NCBI RefSeq assembly: GCF_022179545.1
Contig: NZ_AP025518.1
Location: forward strand, 1,488,001 to 1,552,000
Direction of reading: 5' to 3'
Origin: Mycolicibacterium fortuitum subsp. fortuitum
GTDB lineage: Bacteria > Actinomycetota > Actinomycetes > Mycobacteriales > Mycobacteriaceae
Length of the DNA: 64,000 nt
Part shown: piece after piece, positions 35,966-45,569 of the stretch
How positions within the stretch are numbered: position 1 is the stretch's first letter
Layout of the letters: each line of letters opens with the position of its first letter
The notes under the pieces: generated by a model
What the model was told of the DNA's origin: nothing
Databases searched by the model: none
The model's input: the letters and a program-made list of their open reading frames with translations, nothing else
Translations under genes and position numbers: made by a program

Positions 35966-36709
35966 ATGGTGGTCGGCGTGGTGGACGTCGAGGCATTCGC
36001 GCGGGACGGGTTCGTCAAGGTCGAGCAGGCCGCATCGGCCGAAACTGCCGATGCTGCCAGGGATTTGCTGTGGACGCAGATCGGGCTCTCGCCTGATGAG
36101 CCGGAATCCTGGCCGGGTCCGGTGGTGTGGACGGCCGACCTGACCGGCGCCGGGCCGTTTCGGCACCTGGTGGGCAACGCCGCGCTCACCGATGCTCTCG
36201 ACGCGATCTGTGGTGCAGGAGGCTGGTTGCCGCGTGGCGCCCTGGGCAACATCCCGGTCCGGTTTCCGGTTGATCCGCCCGCAGAGGACCGAGGCTGGCA
36301 CATCGACGCCAACACCCCGCTGGCGAGTGGCCAATGGGCCGTCAGCGGCCGTCCGCACACCGTGCTGGTGTTGACGCTGCTGTCCGAGGTGGGGTCCGCC
36401 GACGCGCCGACGCGGATCCGGGTCGGTTCGCATCGCGAGGTCGCCCGCGTGCTCGGGCCGGACCCGATCGACTTCATCGAGGCCGGGGCCGTGGTCGACG
36501 AGGCGAGCCGTGGATGTCCGGTCGCCCGTGCGACGGGCCGGCCGGGCGACATGTACGTGCTGCACCCGTTCACGGTGCATGCCGCCGACGTACATCGCGG
36601 CAGCGCACCGCGTTTCATGTCACAGGCACCGATCATGCTGACCGAAGAACTCGGTCCGCGCGGGCCGGCGGCATTGGCCGCGGCCTGGGACGCGCTACCG
36701 CGCGGCTAG
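35966..36709 (+). CDS. PhyH-type Fe(II)/2-oxoglutarate dioxygenase
   Basis: 247 residues from ATG 35966, five bases after AGGGGAGGT; the frame is open upstream only across the divergent sigma gene. The metal triad is visible as WHIDANTP (H-x-D) and a distal histidine in [13 protein letters not shown], with the following R a likely 2-oxoglutarate contact. The family hydroxylates small or lipid-like substrates; the substrate is unknown. It is divergent from the ECF sigma gene (25 bases apart) and its 3' end overlaps the convergent mftR by 15 bases. Confidence 0.8.
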   Translation: MVVGVVDVEAFARDGFVKVEQAASAETADAARDLLWTQIGLSPDEPESWPGPVVWTADLTGAGPFRHLVGNAALTDALDAICGAGGWLPRGALGNIPVRFPVDPPAEDRGWHIDANTPLASGQWAVSGRPHTVLVLTLLSEVGSADAPTRIRVGSHREVARVLGPDPIDFIEAGAVVDEASRGCPVARATGRPGDMYVLHPFTVHAADVHRGSAPRFMSQAPIMLTEELGPRGPAALAAAWDALPRG

Positions 36710-37300
36710 CGCCTCCAACCCGGGGCGCGCGAGTTCGAAAGCCTGGCCGATGGCGTCTGCCAGTGCGACCGACTCATCGGCAAGCCAGTGCTCGTAGGCC
36801 GACAGGGCGACTCCGAGCATCAGCCAGCCCACGGTCTGCGGCGTCAGGTCACCGGCGGCGGCGCCGATCCGTTGTGCCACGTAATCGGCGATGACCTCGC
36901 GCCAGCCGGCGTACATCGTCATCGAATAGGCCTGGAGCCCAGCTGTTTCCAGGATGACGCGCATGCGTATCCGGTGCTGGGCCATCTCCTTCTCGTCGTA
37001 GGTGTTGAACGACAGCAGGGCCTCGCGCAGCGCGTCGGCCAGCGGTATCTCGGTGCTCAGCGCCGCCAGCAGCTCACGCAGGTGTTGCAGATGGGCGTCG
37101 AAGTCGCCCCAGGGGATGGCGTTCTTGGAGGCGTAGTAGCGGAACAGCGTGCGACGCGCGATGCCCGCGGCTTTGGCCACGTCGTCGACGCTGACCTCGT
37201 CGAAGCCGTGGGTGGCGAACAGTGCCAGCGCGACGTCGGTGATGTGGTCCTGCGTGGTGGACGGGCGCCGACCGACCCGGGGTCCGGATGCCTGTCGCAT
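36695..37300 (-). CDS. mftR: Mycofactocin cluster repressor MftR
   Basis: 201-residue TetR-family protein. The helix-turn-helix is at about residues 15-60 ([39 protein letters not shown]...), with the [16 protein letters not shown] motif typical of the mycofactocin-associated TetR family. It is divergent from mftA. Published work on mycobacterial MftR describes it as a repressor released by long-chain acyl-CoAs; the acyl-CoA link fits the beta-oxidation genes earlier in the window only loosely. Confidence 0.92.
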   Translation of the reverse strand: MRQASGPRVGRRPSTTQDHITDVALALFATHGFDEVSVDDVAKAAGIARRTLFRYYASKNAIPWGDFDAHLQHLRELLAALSTEIPLADALREALLSFNTYDEKEMAQHRIRMRVILETAGLQAYSMTMYAGWREVIADYVAQRIGAAAGDLTPQTVGWLMLGVALSAYEHWLADESVALADAIGQAFELARPGLEALAAR

Positions 37301-37405
37301 AAAACCCGCCCTTCCATTTGTGCACTCGATGCCATATTCTTGCGACTCAGGTCACAATTGTCGAGACCCACAGTTACAGGAACAGTTGGAAGAAAGGTGC
37401 GATTC
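37301..37405. promoter_or_regulatory. Divergent mftR-mftA control region
   Basis: 105 bases between divergent mftR and mftA. The perfect 8-bp palindrome ACAATTGT at 37353-37360 is the most obvious dyad and lies about 45 bases before the mftA start, a reasonable place for an MftR site. A purine-rich ribosome site (AGAAAGG) precedes mftA. I cannot identify a convincing -35/-10 pair. Confidence 0.45.
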
Positions 37406-37501
37406 ATGGATCAGAATCCGCAGGCTGAAACCGAAACCCAGCTCGTCACCGAGACGCTCGTCGAAGAGGTCTCGATCGACGGTATGTGCGGGGTCTACTG
37501 A
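37406..37501 (+). CDS. mftA: Mycofactocin precursor peptide
   Basis: A 31-residue peptide, [12 protein letters not shown]...[13 protein letters not shown]. The C-terminal IDGMCGVY is the invariant mycofactocin core: MftC decarboxylates and crosslinks the terminal Val-Tyr pair, and MftE then releases the modified end. The acidic N-terminal leader is what MftB binds. It is first in the operon and overlaps nothing; mftB starts two bases after its stop. Confidence 0.96.
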   Translation: MDQNPQAETETQLVTETLVEEVSIDGMCGVY

Positions 37502-37503
37502 CG

Positions 37504-37818
37504 GTGTCCACACAGGTTGCCGATACGGCCGGACCCGCCGGTGTCGTATTCGACCCGAATGCCAGCTGGCGGTTGCACCATCAGGTGGCGGTGCGGCCGG
37601 AGCCGTTCGGTGCCCTGCTGTATCACTTCGGAACCCGCAAGCTGTCGTTTCTGAAGAACCGGACGGTCGTCGAGGTGGTCACCTCTCTGGCTGATCACCC
37701 CGACGCCCGGTCCGCGTGCCGCGCGGCCGGTATCGCAGATTCCGACCAAGGTCCCTACCTGCACGCGCTGAGCGTGCTGGTGTCCTCGAAGATGCTCATC
37801 CCCGGGAATTCAAAATGA
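37504..37818 (+). CDS. mftB: Mycofactocin precursor chaperone (RRE protein)
   Basis: 104 residues from GTG 37504. It is a RiPP recognition element of the PqqD type, holding the MftA leader and presenting it to MftC. Visible family features are the N-terminal WRLHHQVAVRPEPFGALLYHFGTRKLSFLKN and the small helical C-terminus. The ATG at 37486 in the same frame lies inside mftA and is less likely. The stop overlaps mftC (ATGA). Confidence 0.93.
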   Translation: MSTQVADTAGPAGVVFDPNASWRLHHQVAVRPEPFGALLYHFGTRKLSFLKNRTVVEVVTSLADHPDARSACRAAGIADSDQGPYLHALSVLVSSKMLIPGNSK

Positions 37819-38993
37819 CTTCTGTTGCCCCCGTGCCGAGGCTCGTCGAGCAGTTCGAACACGGACTCGACGCCCCGATCTGCCTGACCTGGGAGCTCAC
37901 CTACGCCTGCAACCTGGCGTGCGTGCACTGCCTGTCCTCCTCGGGCAAGCGCGATCCGCGCGAGCTGTCCACGCAGCAGTGCAAGGACATCATCGATGAG
38001 CTGGAACGCATGCAGGTGTTCTACGTGAACATCGGCGGTGGCGAACCCACTGTGCGCCCGGACTTCTGGGAACTGGTGGACTACGCGACCGAGCACCACG
38101 TCGGGGTCAAGTTCTCCACCAACGGAGTACGCATCACCCCCGAGGTGGCCGCCAAGCTCGCTGCCAGCGACTACGTCGACGTACAGATCTCCCTGGACGG
38201 CGCCAACGCCGAGGTCAACGACGCGGTGCGGGGTAAGGGCTCGTTCGACATGGCCGTGCGTGCGCTGGAAAACCTTGCTGCCGCAGGCTTTTCCGATGCC
38301 AAGATCTCGGTGGTGGTGACCCGCCACAACGTGGACCAGCTCGACGAGTTCAAGGCGCTGGCCGACCGGTACGGCGCCACGCTGCGGATCACGCGGCTGC
38401 GTCCGTCGGGCCGTGGCGCCGATGTCTGGGACGAGCTGCACCCGACCGCCGACCAGCAGCGCCAGCTGTACAACTGGCTGGTCTCCCATGGTGAGCGCGT
38501 GCTGACCGGAGACTCGTTCTTCCACCTGTCGGGCCTGGGCGAGCCCGGCGCACTGGCCGGGCTGAACCTGTGCGGGGCAGGCCGCGTGGTCTGCCTGATC
38601 GATCCGGTGGGCGACGTCTACGCCTGTCCGTTCGCCATCCACGACAAGTTCCTGGCCGGAAACATCCTGGAAGATAACGGTTTCCAGAACGTCTGGCAGA
38701 ACTCCACGTTGTTCCGCGAGCTGCGCGAGCCTCAGTCGGCCGGCGCCTGCAGCGGTTGTGGGCACTACGATGCCTGCCGCGGCGGGTGCATGGCGGCCAA
38801 GTTCTTCACCGGTCTGCCGATGGACGGGCCGGACCCCGAATGCGTCGAGGGCTGGGGCGAACCGGCCCTGGCGGCCGAGCGCGTCATACCCAAGCCCAGC
38901 GGTGACCACTCCCGCGGCACCAAGCAAGGGCCGGTGGCACTCAAGTTGCTGACCAAGCCTCCCGCCCGCATCTGTAACGAAAGTCCGGTGTAA
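37815..38993 (+). CDS. mftC: Mycofactocin radical SAM maturase
   Basis: 392 residues, ATG overlapping the mftB stop. The radical SAM cluster ligands are C32, C36 and C39 (CNLACVHC), followed by the SAM-binding GGGEP. A C-terminal SPASM domain with cysteines in LCGAGRVVCLIDPVGDVYACPF and CSGCGHYDACRGGC binds auxiliary iron-sulfur clusters. The enzyme oxidatively decarboxylates the C-terminal tyrosine of MftA and then forms the Val-Tyr ring bond. The core enzyme of the pathway is intact here. Confidence 0.96.
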   Translation: MTSVAPVPRLVEQFEHGLDAPICLTWELTYACNLACVHCLSSSGKRDPRELSTQQCKDIIDELERMQVFYVNIGGGEPTVRPDFWELVDYATEHHVGVKFSTNGVRITPEVAAKLAASDYVDVQISLDGANAEVNDAVRGKGSFDMAVRALENLAAAGFSDAKISVVVTRHNVDQLDEFKALADRYGATLRITRLRPSGRGADVWDELHPTADQQRQLYNWLVSHGERVLTGDSFFHLSGLGEPGALAGLNLCGAGRVVCLIDPVGDVYACPFAIHDKFLAGNILEDNGFQNVWQNSTLFRELREPQSAGACSGCGHYDACRGGCMAAKFFTGLPMDGPDPECVEGWGEPALAAERVIPKPSGDHSRGTKQGPVALKLLTKPPARICNESPV

Positions 38994-38996
38994 TCC

Positions 38997-40187
38997 ATGG
39001 CCCGTGATACCTGGTTCGAGACCGTCGCCATTGCCCAGCAACGGGCCAAGAAGCGGCTCCCCAAGTCCGCCTACTCCTCGCTGATCTCTGCCAGTGAGAA
39101 GGGTGTGACGGTCTCCGACAACGTGGAGTCGTTCGCCGAACTCGGTTTCGCGCCGCACGTCATCGGTGCCACCGAGAAGCGTGAGATGGCGACAACCGTG
39201 ATGGGCCAAGATATTTCGATGCCTGTCATCATCTCGCCGACCGGCGTGCAGGCTGTCGACCCCGACGGCGAGGTGGCGGTGGCCCGCGCGGCCGCTGCGC
39301 GCGGCACGGCCATGGGGCTGTCCTCCTTCGCGAGCAAGCCGATGGAGGAAGTCACCGCCGTCAACGACAAGGTCTTCTTCCAGATCTACTGGCTCGGGTC
39401 CCGCGACGAGATTGCCGAACGCGTGCAGCGGGCCAAGGACGCGGGCGCGGTCGGGCTCATCGCCACCACCGACTGGAGCTTCAGCCACGGCCGCGACTGG
39501 GGTAGCCCGAAGATCCCGGAGCGAATGGATCTGCGCACGATGTTGCGGATGTCTCCGGAGGTGCTCACCAAGCCGCGCTGGCTCTGGAGCTTCGGCAAGC
39601 ACCTGCGTCCGCCGGACCTGCGCGTGCCCAACCAGGGGCGGCGCGGCGAGCCGGGCCCGACGTTCTTCGAGGCCTACGGGCAGTGGATGGGTACCCCGCC
39701 TCCGACCTGGGAGGACATCGCCTGGCTGCGTGAGCAGTGGGGCGGTCCTTTCCTGCTCAAGGGCATGGTGCGCGTCGACGACGCCAAACGTGCCGTGGAT
39801 GCGGGTGTTTCGGCCATCACGGTGTCCAACCACGGCGGCAACAACCTGGACGGTACTCCCGCGGCGATCCGTTGCCTGCCCGCCATCGCCGAGGCGGTAG
39901 GCGATCAGGTCGAGGTTTTGCTGGACGGCGGGATACGCCGCGGCAGCGATGTCGTCAAGGCCGTGGCGCTGGGCGCCCGCGCCGTCATGATCGGTCGGGC
40001 CTACCTGTGGGGCCTGGCCGCCAACGGCCAGGCGGGTGTCGAGAACGTGCTGGACATTCTCAGCGGCGGCATCGACTCGGCCCTGCGCGGGTTGGGGAAG
40101 TCCTCGATCCACGACCTCACGCCCGACGACATCCTAGTTCCCGAGGGGTTCACCCGGACCCTCGGCGTGCCGCGCGCCGGAGCCTGA
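38997..40187 (+). CDS. mftD: Mycofactocin FMN-dependent oxidase MftD
   Basis: 396 residues of the L-lactate dehydrogenase/glycolate oxidase (FMN alpha-hydroxyacid) fold. FMN and catalytic motifs SPTGVQAVDPDGE, the C-terminal SNHGGNNLDGTPA (catalytic histidine) and LLDGGIRRGSDVVKA with IGRAYLWG are present. In the pathway it oxidises the released dipeptide AHDP to pre-mycofactocin, creating the redox-active alpha-keto amide. It starts three bases after the mftC stop. Confidence 0.94.
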   Translation: MARDTWFETVAIAQQRAKKRLPKSAYSSLISASEKGVTVSDNVESFAELGFAPHVIGATEKREMATTVMGQDISMPVIISPTGVQAVDPDGEVAVARAAAARGTAMGLSSFASKPMEEVTAVNDKVFFQIYWLGSRDEIAERVQRAKDAGAVGLIATTDWSFSHGRDWGSPKIPERMDLRTMLRMSPEVLTKPRWLWSFGKHLRPPDLRVPNQGRRGEPGPTFFEAYGQWMGTPPPTWEDIAWLREQWGGPFLLKGMVRVDDAKRAVDAGVSAITVSNHGGNNLDGTPAAIRCLPAIAEAVGDQVEVLLDGGIRRGSDVVKAVALGARAVMIGRAYLWGLAANGQAGVENVLDILSGGIDSALRGLGKSSIHDLTPDDILVPEGFTRTLGVPRAGA

Positions 40188-40319
40188 CCGGCTTACCTTC
40201 ACCCTGAGGTGCAGCGTGACAGGGGTGGCGGAAGAGACGTACGTGATGTTCACGGCCGGTGCGGGGAAAGCTACGGGAAATCAATTGCTGCCTGTGCTCC
40301 AACAATTGGCGCACAGTAG

Positions 40320-41063
40320 GTGAATTCGGCCTACCATCGGCACGTGGCTTTCCCCAGCGGGCTCGGGAACTCAACGTCGAGACAGCTACGCAGCATGTCG
40401 CCAATGTTGATCATCCCAGTGGGCTCTACCGAGCAACATGGCCCGCACCTGCCCCTGGACACCGACACGCGGATCGCCTCCGCCGTCGGGCATGCGCTTC
40501 TTGAGCGCCTCGACGGCGTGTCTGCGACAGACTGGGTGGTCGCGCCGGCCGTGCCCTACGGCGCCAGTGGCGAGCACGAGGGGTTCCCGGGCACCGTGTC
40601 GATCGGTACCGAGGCTCTGCGACTGTTGCTGCTGGAGTACGGACGTTCTGCATCCAGCTGGGCATCACGGCTGGTCTTCGTCAATGGTCACGGCGGGAAT
40701 GTGGAGGCGCTGGCCGCTGCGACGGCCCTGCTGCGCCAGGAGGGCCGCGACGCCGGCTGGGTTCCGTGCATGGTTGAGGGGGCCGATGCGCATGCGGGGC
40801 ATACCGAAACATCTGTATTGCTACATATTTCGCCCGGTGACGTCTGGGCGGACGAGCTGGCTCCGGGGAACACCGCCCCGCTGGCGGAGCTCATGCCGGC
40901 AATGCGTCGTGGCGGGATCGCGGCGGTCAGCGAAGTCGGGGTACTCGGTGACCCGACAACTGCCACGGCCGCCGAGGGGGAGCGTATCTTTGCTGAGATG
41001 GTCAACGGCTGCGCCGGTCGGATACGGCGGTGGGAGCCGGACCGGAACGGATTGCTGACATGA
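40320..41063 (+). CDS. mftE: Mycofactocin peptidase (creatininase family)
   Basis: 247 residues of the creatininase fold. Metal-binding motifs are visible: [22 protein letters not shown] and AGHTETS with a later [10 protein letters not shown]. It cleaves the modified MftA to free the C-terminal dipeptide. The GTG at 40320 gives the N-terminus NSAYHR shared, as I recall, with M. tuberculosis MftE, although its ribosome site is poor (AGTAG). GTG 40344 is an alternative. A 132-base gap separates it from mftD, the only sizeable gap inside the cluster. Confidence 0.92.
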   Translation: MNSAYHRHVAFPSGLGNSTSRQLRSMSPMLIIPVGSTEQHGPHLPLDTDTRIASAVGHALLERLDGVSATDWVVAPAVPYGASGEHEGFPGTVSIGTEALRLLLLEYGRSASSWASRLVFVNGHGGNVEALAAATALLRQEGRDAGWVPCMVEGADAHAGHTETSVLLHISPGDVWADELAPGNTAPLAELMPAMRRGGIAAVSEVGVLGDPTTATAAEGERIFAEMVNGCAGRIRRWEPDRNGLLT

Positions 41064-42472
41064 CCGGACCGAGACTGCCCGACGGTTTTGCCGTGCAGGT
41101 GGATCGCCGTGTCAAGGTGCTGGGAGCCGGCGCGGCCTTGCTCGGCGGGTCGCCGACCCGGTTGCTGCGGCTGGCCCCGACGGCGCAGACCATGCTCAAC
41201 GGTGGCCGTCTGGAGGTGCACGACGCGCAGAGCGCGCAACTGGCCCGGACTTTGCTCGACGCCACCGTCGCCCATCCTCGGCCTCCCAGCGGGCCGTCAC
41301 ACCGCGACGTCACGGTGATTATTCCGGTGCGCGACAACGTATCCGGTCTACACCGGTTGATCGCGGCACTGCGCGGCCTGCGCGTGATCGTGGTCGACGA
41401 CGGGTCCGCGGTGCCTGTATCGCAATCAGAGTTCGCCGGTATGCACTGCGATGTCCAGGTGCTGCGGCACTTCCGCAGCAACGGTCCGGCGGCCGCCCGC
41501 AACACCGGCCTGGCGGCCACGGAGACCGATTTCGTGGCATTCCTCGATTCGGACGTGGTGCCGCGCCGTGGCTGGCTGGAGGCGTTGCTCGGCCACTTCT
41601 GCGACCCGGCCGTGGCACTGGTCGCACCCCGCATCGTCGGTCTGCACACCGCCGACAATGTGGTGGCCAGGTACGAGGCGGTGCGCTCGTCGTTGGACCT
41701 GGGGGTCAGGGAGGCGCCGGTGGTGCCCTACGGCCCCGTGTCCTATGTCCCCAGCGCCGCGATCATCTGCCGGCGCTCCGCGCTGGCCGCGGTGGGCGGG
41801 TTCGACGAGACCATGCAGTCCGGTGAGGACGTCGATCTGTGCTGGCGGCTGGTCGAATCGGGGGCTCGGCTGCGATACGAGCCTATCGCGCTGGTTGCCC
41901 ACGATCACCGAACGGATCTGCGAGAGTGGTTCAACCGCAAGGCTTTCTACGGTACTTCGGCTGCGCCGCTGACCGTCCGGCATCCGGGTAAGACGGCCCC
42001 GGTGGTGATCTCCGGCTGGACGCTCATGGTGTGGTTGCTGCTGGCCATGGGATCGTGTTTCGGGTATCTGGGCTCGGTGGTGATCGCGATCTTCACCGGC
42101 AGGCGCATCGCCCGGTCCCTCAGTGCGGTCGACACCGAACCCACCGAGGTCGCCGCCGTAACCGCCCGCGGGCTGTGGTCGGCAGCACTGCAGCTGTGTT
42201 CGGCGATCTGCCGGCACTACTGGCCGGTGGCGCTGGTCGCGGCCCTGATGTTCCGGCGGGCCAGACACGCGGTGCTGGTGGCCGCGGTGCTCGACGGCGT
42301 GGTCGACTGGGCGACCCGGCGCGGCAATGCCGATGACGACACCAAACCCGTCGGCCTGCTGACCCACATCCTGCTCAAGCGGCTGGATGATCTCGCCTAC
42401 GGGATCGGCCTGTGGACCGGCGTGGTCCGTGAGCGCCAGCTCGGCGCACTCAAGCCGCAGCTGCGGAGCTAA
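41060..42472 (+). CDS. mftF: Mycofactocin glycosyltransferase
   Basis: 470 residues, ATG overlapping the mftE stop (ATGA). A family-2 glycosyltransferase domain occupies about residues 85-310 ([33 protein letters not shown] for the metal-binding DxD, and [19 protein letters not shown]). Two or more hydrophobic helices follow (around 325-350 and 385-410), so it is membrane-associated. MftF decorates the cofactor with an oligo-beta-1,4-glucan chain. Confidence 0.93.
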   Translation: MTGPRLPDGFAVQVDRRVKVLGAGAALLGGSPTRLLRLAPTAQTMLNGGRLEVHDAQSAQLARTLLDATVAHPRPPSGPSHRDVTVIIPVRDNVSGLHRLIAALRGLRVIVVDDGSAVPVSQSEFAGMHCDVQVLRHFRSNGPAAARNTGLAATETDFVAFLDSDVVPRRGWLEALLGHFCDPAVALVAPRIVGLHTADNVVARYEAVRSSLDLGVREAPVVPYGPVSYVPSAAIICRRSALAAVGGFDETMQSGEDVDLCWRLVESGARLRYEPIALVAHDHRTDLREWFNRKAFYGTSAAPLTVRHPGKTAPVVISGWTLMVWLLLAMGSCFGYLGSVVIAIFTGRRIARSLSAVDTEPTEVAAVTARGLWSAALQLCSAICRHYWPVALVAALMFRRARHAVLVAAVLDGVVDWATRRGNADDDTKPVGLLTHILLKRLDDLAYGIGLWTGVVRERQLGALKPQLRS

Positions 42473-42478
42473 ATCCAG

Positions 42479-43924
42479 TTGACCCTGCCATCTTGTCCTC
42501 CTCACGAGCGGACGGACGTGCTGATCGTCGGAGCCGGAAGCGCCGGATCCATTCTGGCTGAACGGCTTTCCGGTGACCCAAGCTGTCGGGTGACCGTGTT
42601 GGAGGCCGGCCCGGCGCCCAGCGACCCTCGGGTGGCGGCGCAGATCACCGATGCACTACGGCTGCCGATCGGGGCGGCCAGCTCAGTGGTGCGTCACTAC
42701 GCGTCGGTGCTGACCGAGAATCCGCCGCGCCATACCGAGATCATCCGTGGATCGGTTGTCGGTGGTTCCGGCGCCGTCAACGGAGGCTATTTCTGCCGCG
42801 GCTTGCCGACGGACTTCGACCGGTGGGCGGTGCCCGGATGGGGCTGGGACGACGTGCTGCCGCACTTCCGCGCCATCGAGACCGACCTGGACTTCACCTC
42901 GGCGCTGCACGGCGGTGACGGGCCCATCACCGTCCGTCGCGTTCGTGAATTCGATGGCTGCACAGCGTCGTTCGTTGATGCCGCGACGAATGCCGGCTTC
43001 GGCTGGATCGATGACCTGAACGGTTCCGAGGCCATGGCGGCGCTGCCGGCCGGAGTGGGGGCGGTTCCGCTGAACATCAACGGCGGCAACCGAGTTGGCC
43101 CCGGCGGCGCGTATCTGCAACCCGCACTGGGGCGGCCGAACCTCCGTCTGGTGACCGATACCCGGGTTGCCCGGGTGCTGTTTCGCGGGCATCGGGCGGT
43201 CGGCGTGATTTGTGACGACGGATCGACGCTGCTGGCCGATCGAATTGTCCTGTGCTCCGGAGCAATCGGATCGGCACATTTGCTTCTGTTGTCGGGCGTC
43301 GGGCCGTCGGCCGAGCTCGAGGCGCTGGGCCTCGAAGTGGTGACCGACCTGCCCGTCGGGATGCACACCGTCGACCATCCGGAATGGGTCCTCCCGGTCT
43401 CCTGGACACCGACTCACGATCTGCCGCCGCTGGAGGCCGTGCTGACCACAGCCGACGGTATCGAGGTGCGTCCGTACACGGCCGGCTTCGCGGCGATGGT
43501 GCACGGGCCCGGGCATGACCCTGCCGAGCTTCCACACCTCGGGGTGGCGCTGATGCGTCCGCACTCTCGGGGCCGGGTCCGGTTGGTGTCGGCCGACCCG
43601 AGGGTTGCGCCGGTGATCGAGCACCGCTACGACACCGTGGCGCACGATGTCCAGGCGCTGCGCCGCGGTGCGGAGCTGGCACGCGAACTGGTCAGCCACA
43701 CAGCTGAAGTCGGCGAGGCATCGTGGTCGACATCGCAGCATCTGGCTGGTACGGCGCCGATGGGATCCGGGCCGGAGGCAGTGCTCGATCCGACCTGCCG
43801 CGTGCTCGGGGTCGACGGCCTGTGGGTGGTGGACGGGTCGATCATGCCCGCCATCACCAGCCGCGGCCCGCACGCGACCATTGCCATGATCGGTCATCGG
43901 GCGGCGGAGTTTCTCGCGACCTGA
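42479..43924 (+). CDS. mftG: Mycofactocin-associated GMC oxidoreductase
   Basis: 481 residues from a TTG at 42479; a GTG at 42518 is the next option and would start directly at the FAD fold (VLIVGAGSAGSILAERLS). GMC features include GSVVGGSGAVNGGYFCRG, the second GMC signature around VLCSGAIGSAHLLLLSGVGP, and the C-terminal catalytic His region (SWSTSQHLAGTAPMG...SRGPHATIAMIGHRAA). MftG is thought to pass electrons from mycofactocinol to the respiratory chain. Its last 71 bases overlap the convergent exporter gene. Confidence 0.9.
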   Translation: MTLPSCPPHERTDVLIVGAGSAGSILAERLSGDPSCRVTVLEAGPAPSDPRVAAQITDALRLPIGAASSVVRHYASVLTENPPRHTEIIRGSVVGGSGAVNGGYFCRGLPTDFDRWAVPGWGWDDVLPHFRAIETDLDFTSALHGGDGPITVRRVREFDGCTASFVDAATNAGFGWIDDLNGSEAMAALPAGVGAVPLNINGGNRVGPGGAYLQPALGRPNLRLVTDTRVARVLFRGHRAVGVICDDGSTLLADRIVLCSGAIGSAHLLLLSGVGPSAELEALGLEVVTDLPVGMHTVDHPEWVLPVSWTPTHDLPPLEAVLTTADGIEVRPYTAGFAAMVHGPGHDPAELPHLGVALMRPHSRGRVRLVSADPRVAPVIEHRYDTVAHDVQALRRGAELARELVSHTAEVGEASWSTSQHLAGTAPMGSGPEAVLDPTCRVLGVDGLWVVDGSIMPAITSRGPHATIAMIGHRAAEFLAT

Positions 43925-45485
43925 GCCGCCGGATCCCCCGGAGCTGCTCACCGTCGCGGCCCGGTGCCCAGATCGCGACGAACACCGCGGCAACTGCGAG
44001 CACCGCCGCCATCACCAGCAGGGCCGAGTTGGTGGCGTCGAGGAACGCCTGCTTGGCCAGCTCGCTGACGGCCGCACCCTGTGGGCCGAGTTGTCCGGCT
44101 ACGGCAAGGGCTTCGGCCAGTGAGCTCAGGATGGGCTCGCGTACCTCGGCGGGAAGGCCGGTCAGTTCGGGCCCCAGGTGATTCTGGTACTGGGCGGCCA
44201 GGATGGAGCCGGCCACCGCGATGCCGACCGCCGCGCCGACTTCCCGGGTGGTGTCGTTGACCGCGGAGGCGACGCCCTGTTTCTCGTCGGGGACCGCGCC
44301 CATGATCGCCGAAGTCGTTGGCGCGGTGCACAATCCCATGCCAGTGCTCATGATGAACAGCGGCCAGGCGTAGTCGACGTAGCTGGAATCCACTTCGAGC
44401 AACCGCATGCACATCAGGCCACCTGCGATCACCAGGAGGCCGAGCGACACGCACAGCCGCAAACCCAGCCGGGGCAGATACCAATGCGTGGTGGCGCCGA
44501 GCGCAAGCACCGGAATCATCAATGGGCACAGGGCGATTGCTGTCTGAATCGGACTGTATCCCATGACCAGCTGGATGTACTGCATGCTGACGAAGAAGTA
44601 GCCGAAGTTCGCGAAGAACAGGAACGTCACGCCCACCGCGCCGGTGGCGAAGTCAGGCTTTCTGAATAGCCGGACATCGAGCAGCGGGTGCCGGCTCTTG
44701 AGCTGAGCGACGGTGAAGGCGGCCCCCAGGGCGATTCCGGCGGCGATGCAACCCCACACCACCGGGTGCGTCCAGCCCCGCATCGGGGCCTCCAGCACCC
44801 CGAGGACGAAGAGCGCCACCGCCGCGCCGATGAGGAGCGCGCCGGTCCAGTCCAGCGGTGTGGCGTCTTCATCCCGGGACGAGGGCACCGTGCAGGTCAG
44901 GATGAACAGCCCGATTCCGGCGATGGCGAAGGTTGCGAAGATCGACTGCCATCCCCAGAAGTGCAGCAACCCGCCCGTGATCAGGAAGCCGAACACCGCG
45001 CCCGATCCGACCACGCCGGCCCAGATCCCAACAGCCTTGTTACGCTCGGATTTTGGAAACGCGGCTGTCAGCAGGGACAGTGTCGCCGGCATGATGAAGG
45101 CGGCACCCGCGCCGGCCACCGCGCGCGATGCGATCAGGTGCACCGGGGCGTCGAACAGCAAGGGTGACGCCGAGGCGGCGACGAAGACCGCGAGCCCGGT
45201 CAGCAGGGCACCGCGTCTACCGTAGCGGTCGCCGAGCGCGCCGGCGGGCAGCAACAGGCAGGCAAGCGCGAGGGTGTAGCCGTCGATCACCCAGGTGAGT
45301 TGGGCCTGGGTGGCCGCGGTTTGGCGGGCGATGTCGGGCAGCGCGGCATTCAGCGCCACCATCGACGCGATCACGATGGACACGTCCATGCACGCCACCA
45401 CGAGCAACCAGTACCGCTTGCGGATCGGCAGATAGGCCAGGCCCGGGTCGATATCCTGGCCAGACTCGACGAGGGTGTCGGACAT
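43854..45485 (-). CDS. MFS drug exporter, EmrB/QacA type
   Basis: 543 residues with about 14 membrane helices, ATG 45485 after AAGGAGGTGGCCGG. Motifs of the 14-helix DHA2 class are visible: LTWVIDGYTLALACLLLPAGALGDRYGRRG (motif A), IASRAVAGAGAAFIMPATLSLL and GVVGSGAVFGFLITGG (motif C-like). It is divergent from a TetR gene across a region carrying two matched operators, the usual drug-efflux repressor layout. The hydrophilic C-terminal tail overlaps the end of mftG on the other strand. Confidence 0.88.
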   Translation of the reverse strand: MSDTLVESGQDIDPGLAYLPIRKRYWLLVVACMDVSIVIASMVALNAALPDIARQTAATQAQLTWVIDGYTLALACLLLPAGALGDRYGRRGALLTGLAVFVAASASPLLFDAPVHLIASRAVAGAGAAFIMPATLSLLTAAFPKSERNKAVGIWAGVVGSGAVFGFLITGGLLHFWGWQSIFATFAIAGIGLFILTCTVPSSRDEDATPLDWTGALLIGAAVALFVLGVLEAPMRGWTHPVVWGCIAAGIALGAAFTVAQLKSRHPLLDVRLFRKPDFATGAVGVTFLFFANFGYFFVSMQYIQLVMGYSPIQTAIALCPLMIPVLALGATTHWYLPRLGLRLCVSLGLLVIAGGLMCMRLLEVDSSYVDYAWPLFIMSTGMGLCTAPTTSAIMGAVPDEKQGVASAVNDTTREVGAAVGIAVAGSILAAQYQNHLGPELTGLPAEVREPILSSLAEALAVAGQLGPQGAAVSELAKQAFLDATNSALLVMAAVLAVAAVFVAIWAPGRDGEQLRGIRRLRSRETPPPDDRSWQWSRAGRGW

Positions 45486-45514
45486 CCGGCCACCTCCTTC
45501 GTCGATGAAGTTTC

Positions 45515-45548
45515 GAGACTAACAGTCTCGGAGCGAGACGGTAAGTCT
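45515..45548. promoter_or_regulatory. Tandem operator pair for the exporter repressor
   Basis: Two copies of GAGAC-N4-AGTCT at 45515-45528 and 45535-45548, 20 bases apart, so two turns of the helix on the same face. The first is embedded in the longer perfect dyad CGAGACT-AAC-AGTCTCG (45514-45530). They fill the divergent MFS/TetR intergenic region and would cover the promoters of both genes, fitting binding by two TetR dimers. Confidence 0.7.
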
Positions 45549-45569
45549 GTTTTGTGGAGGTGTTGGCGC

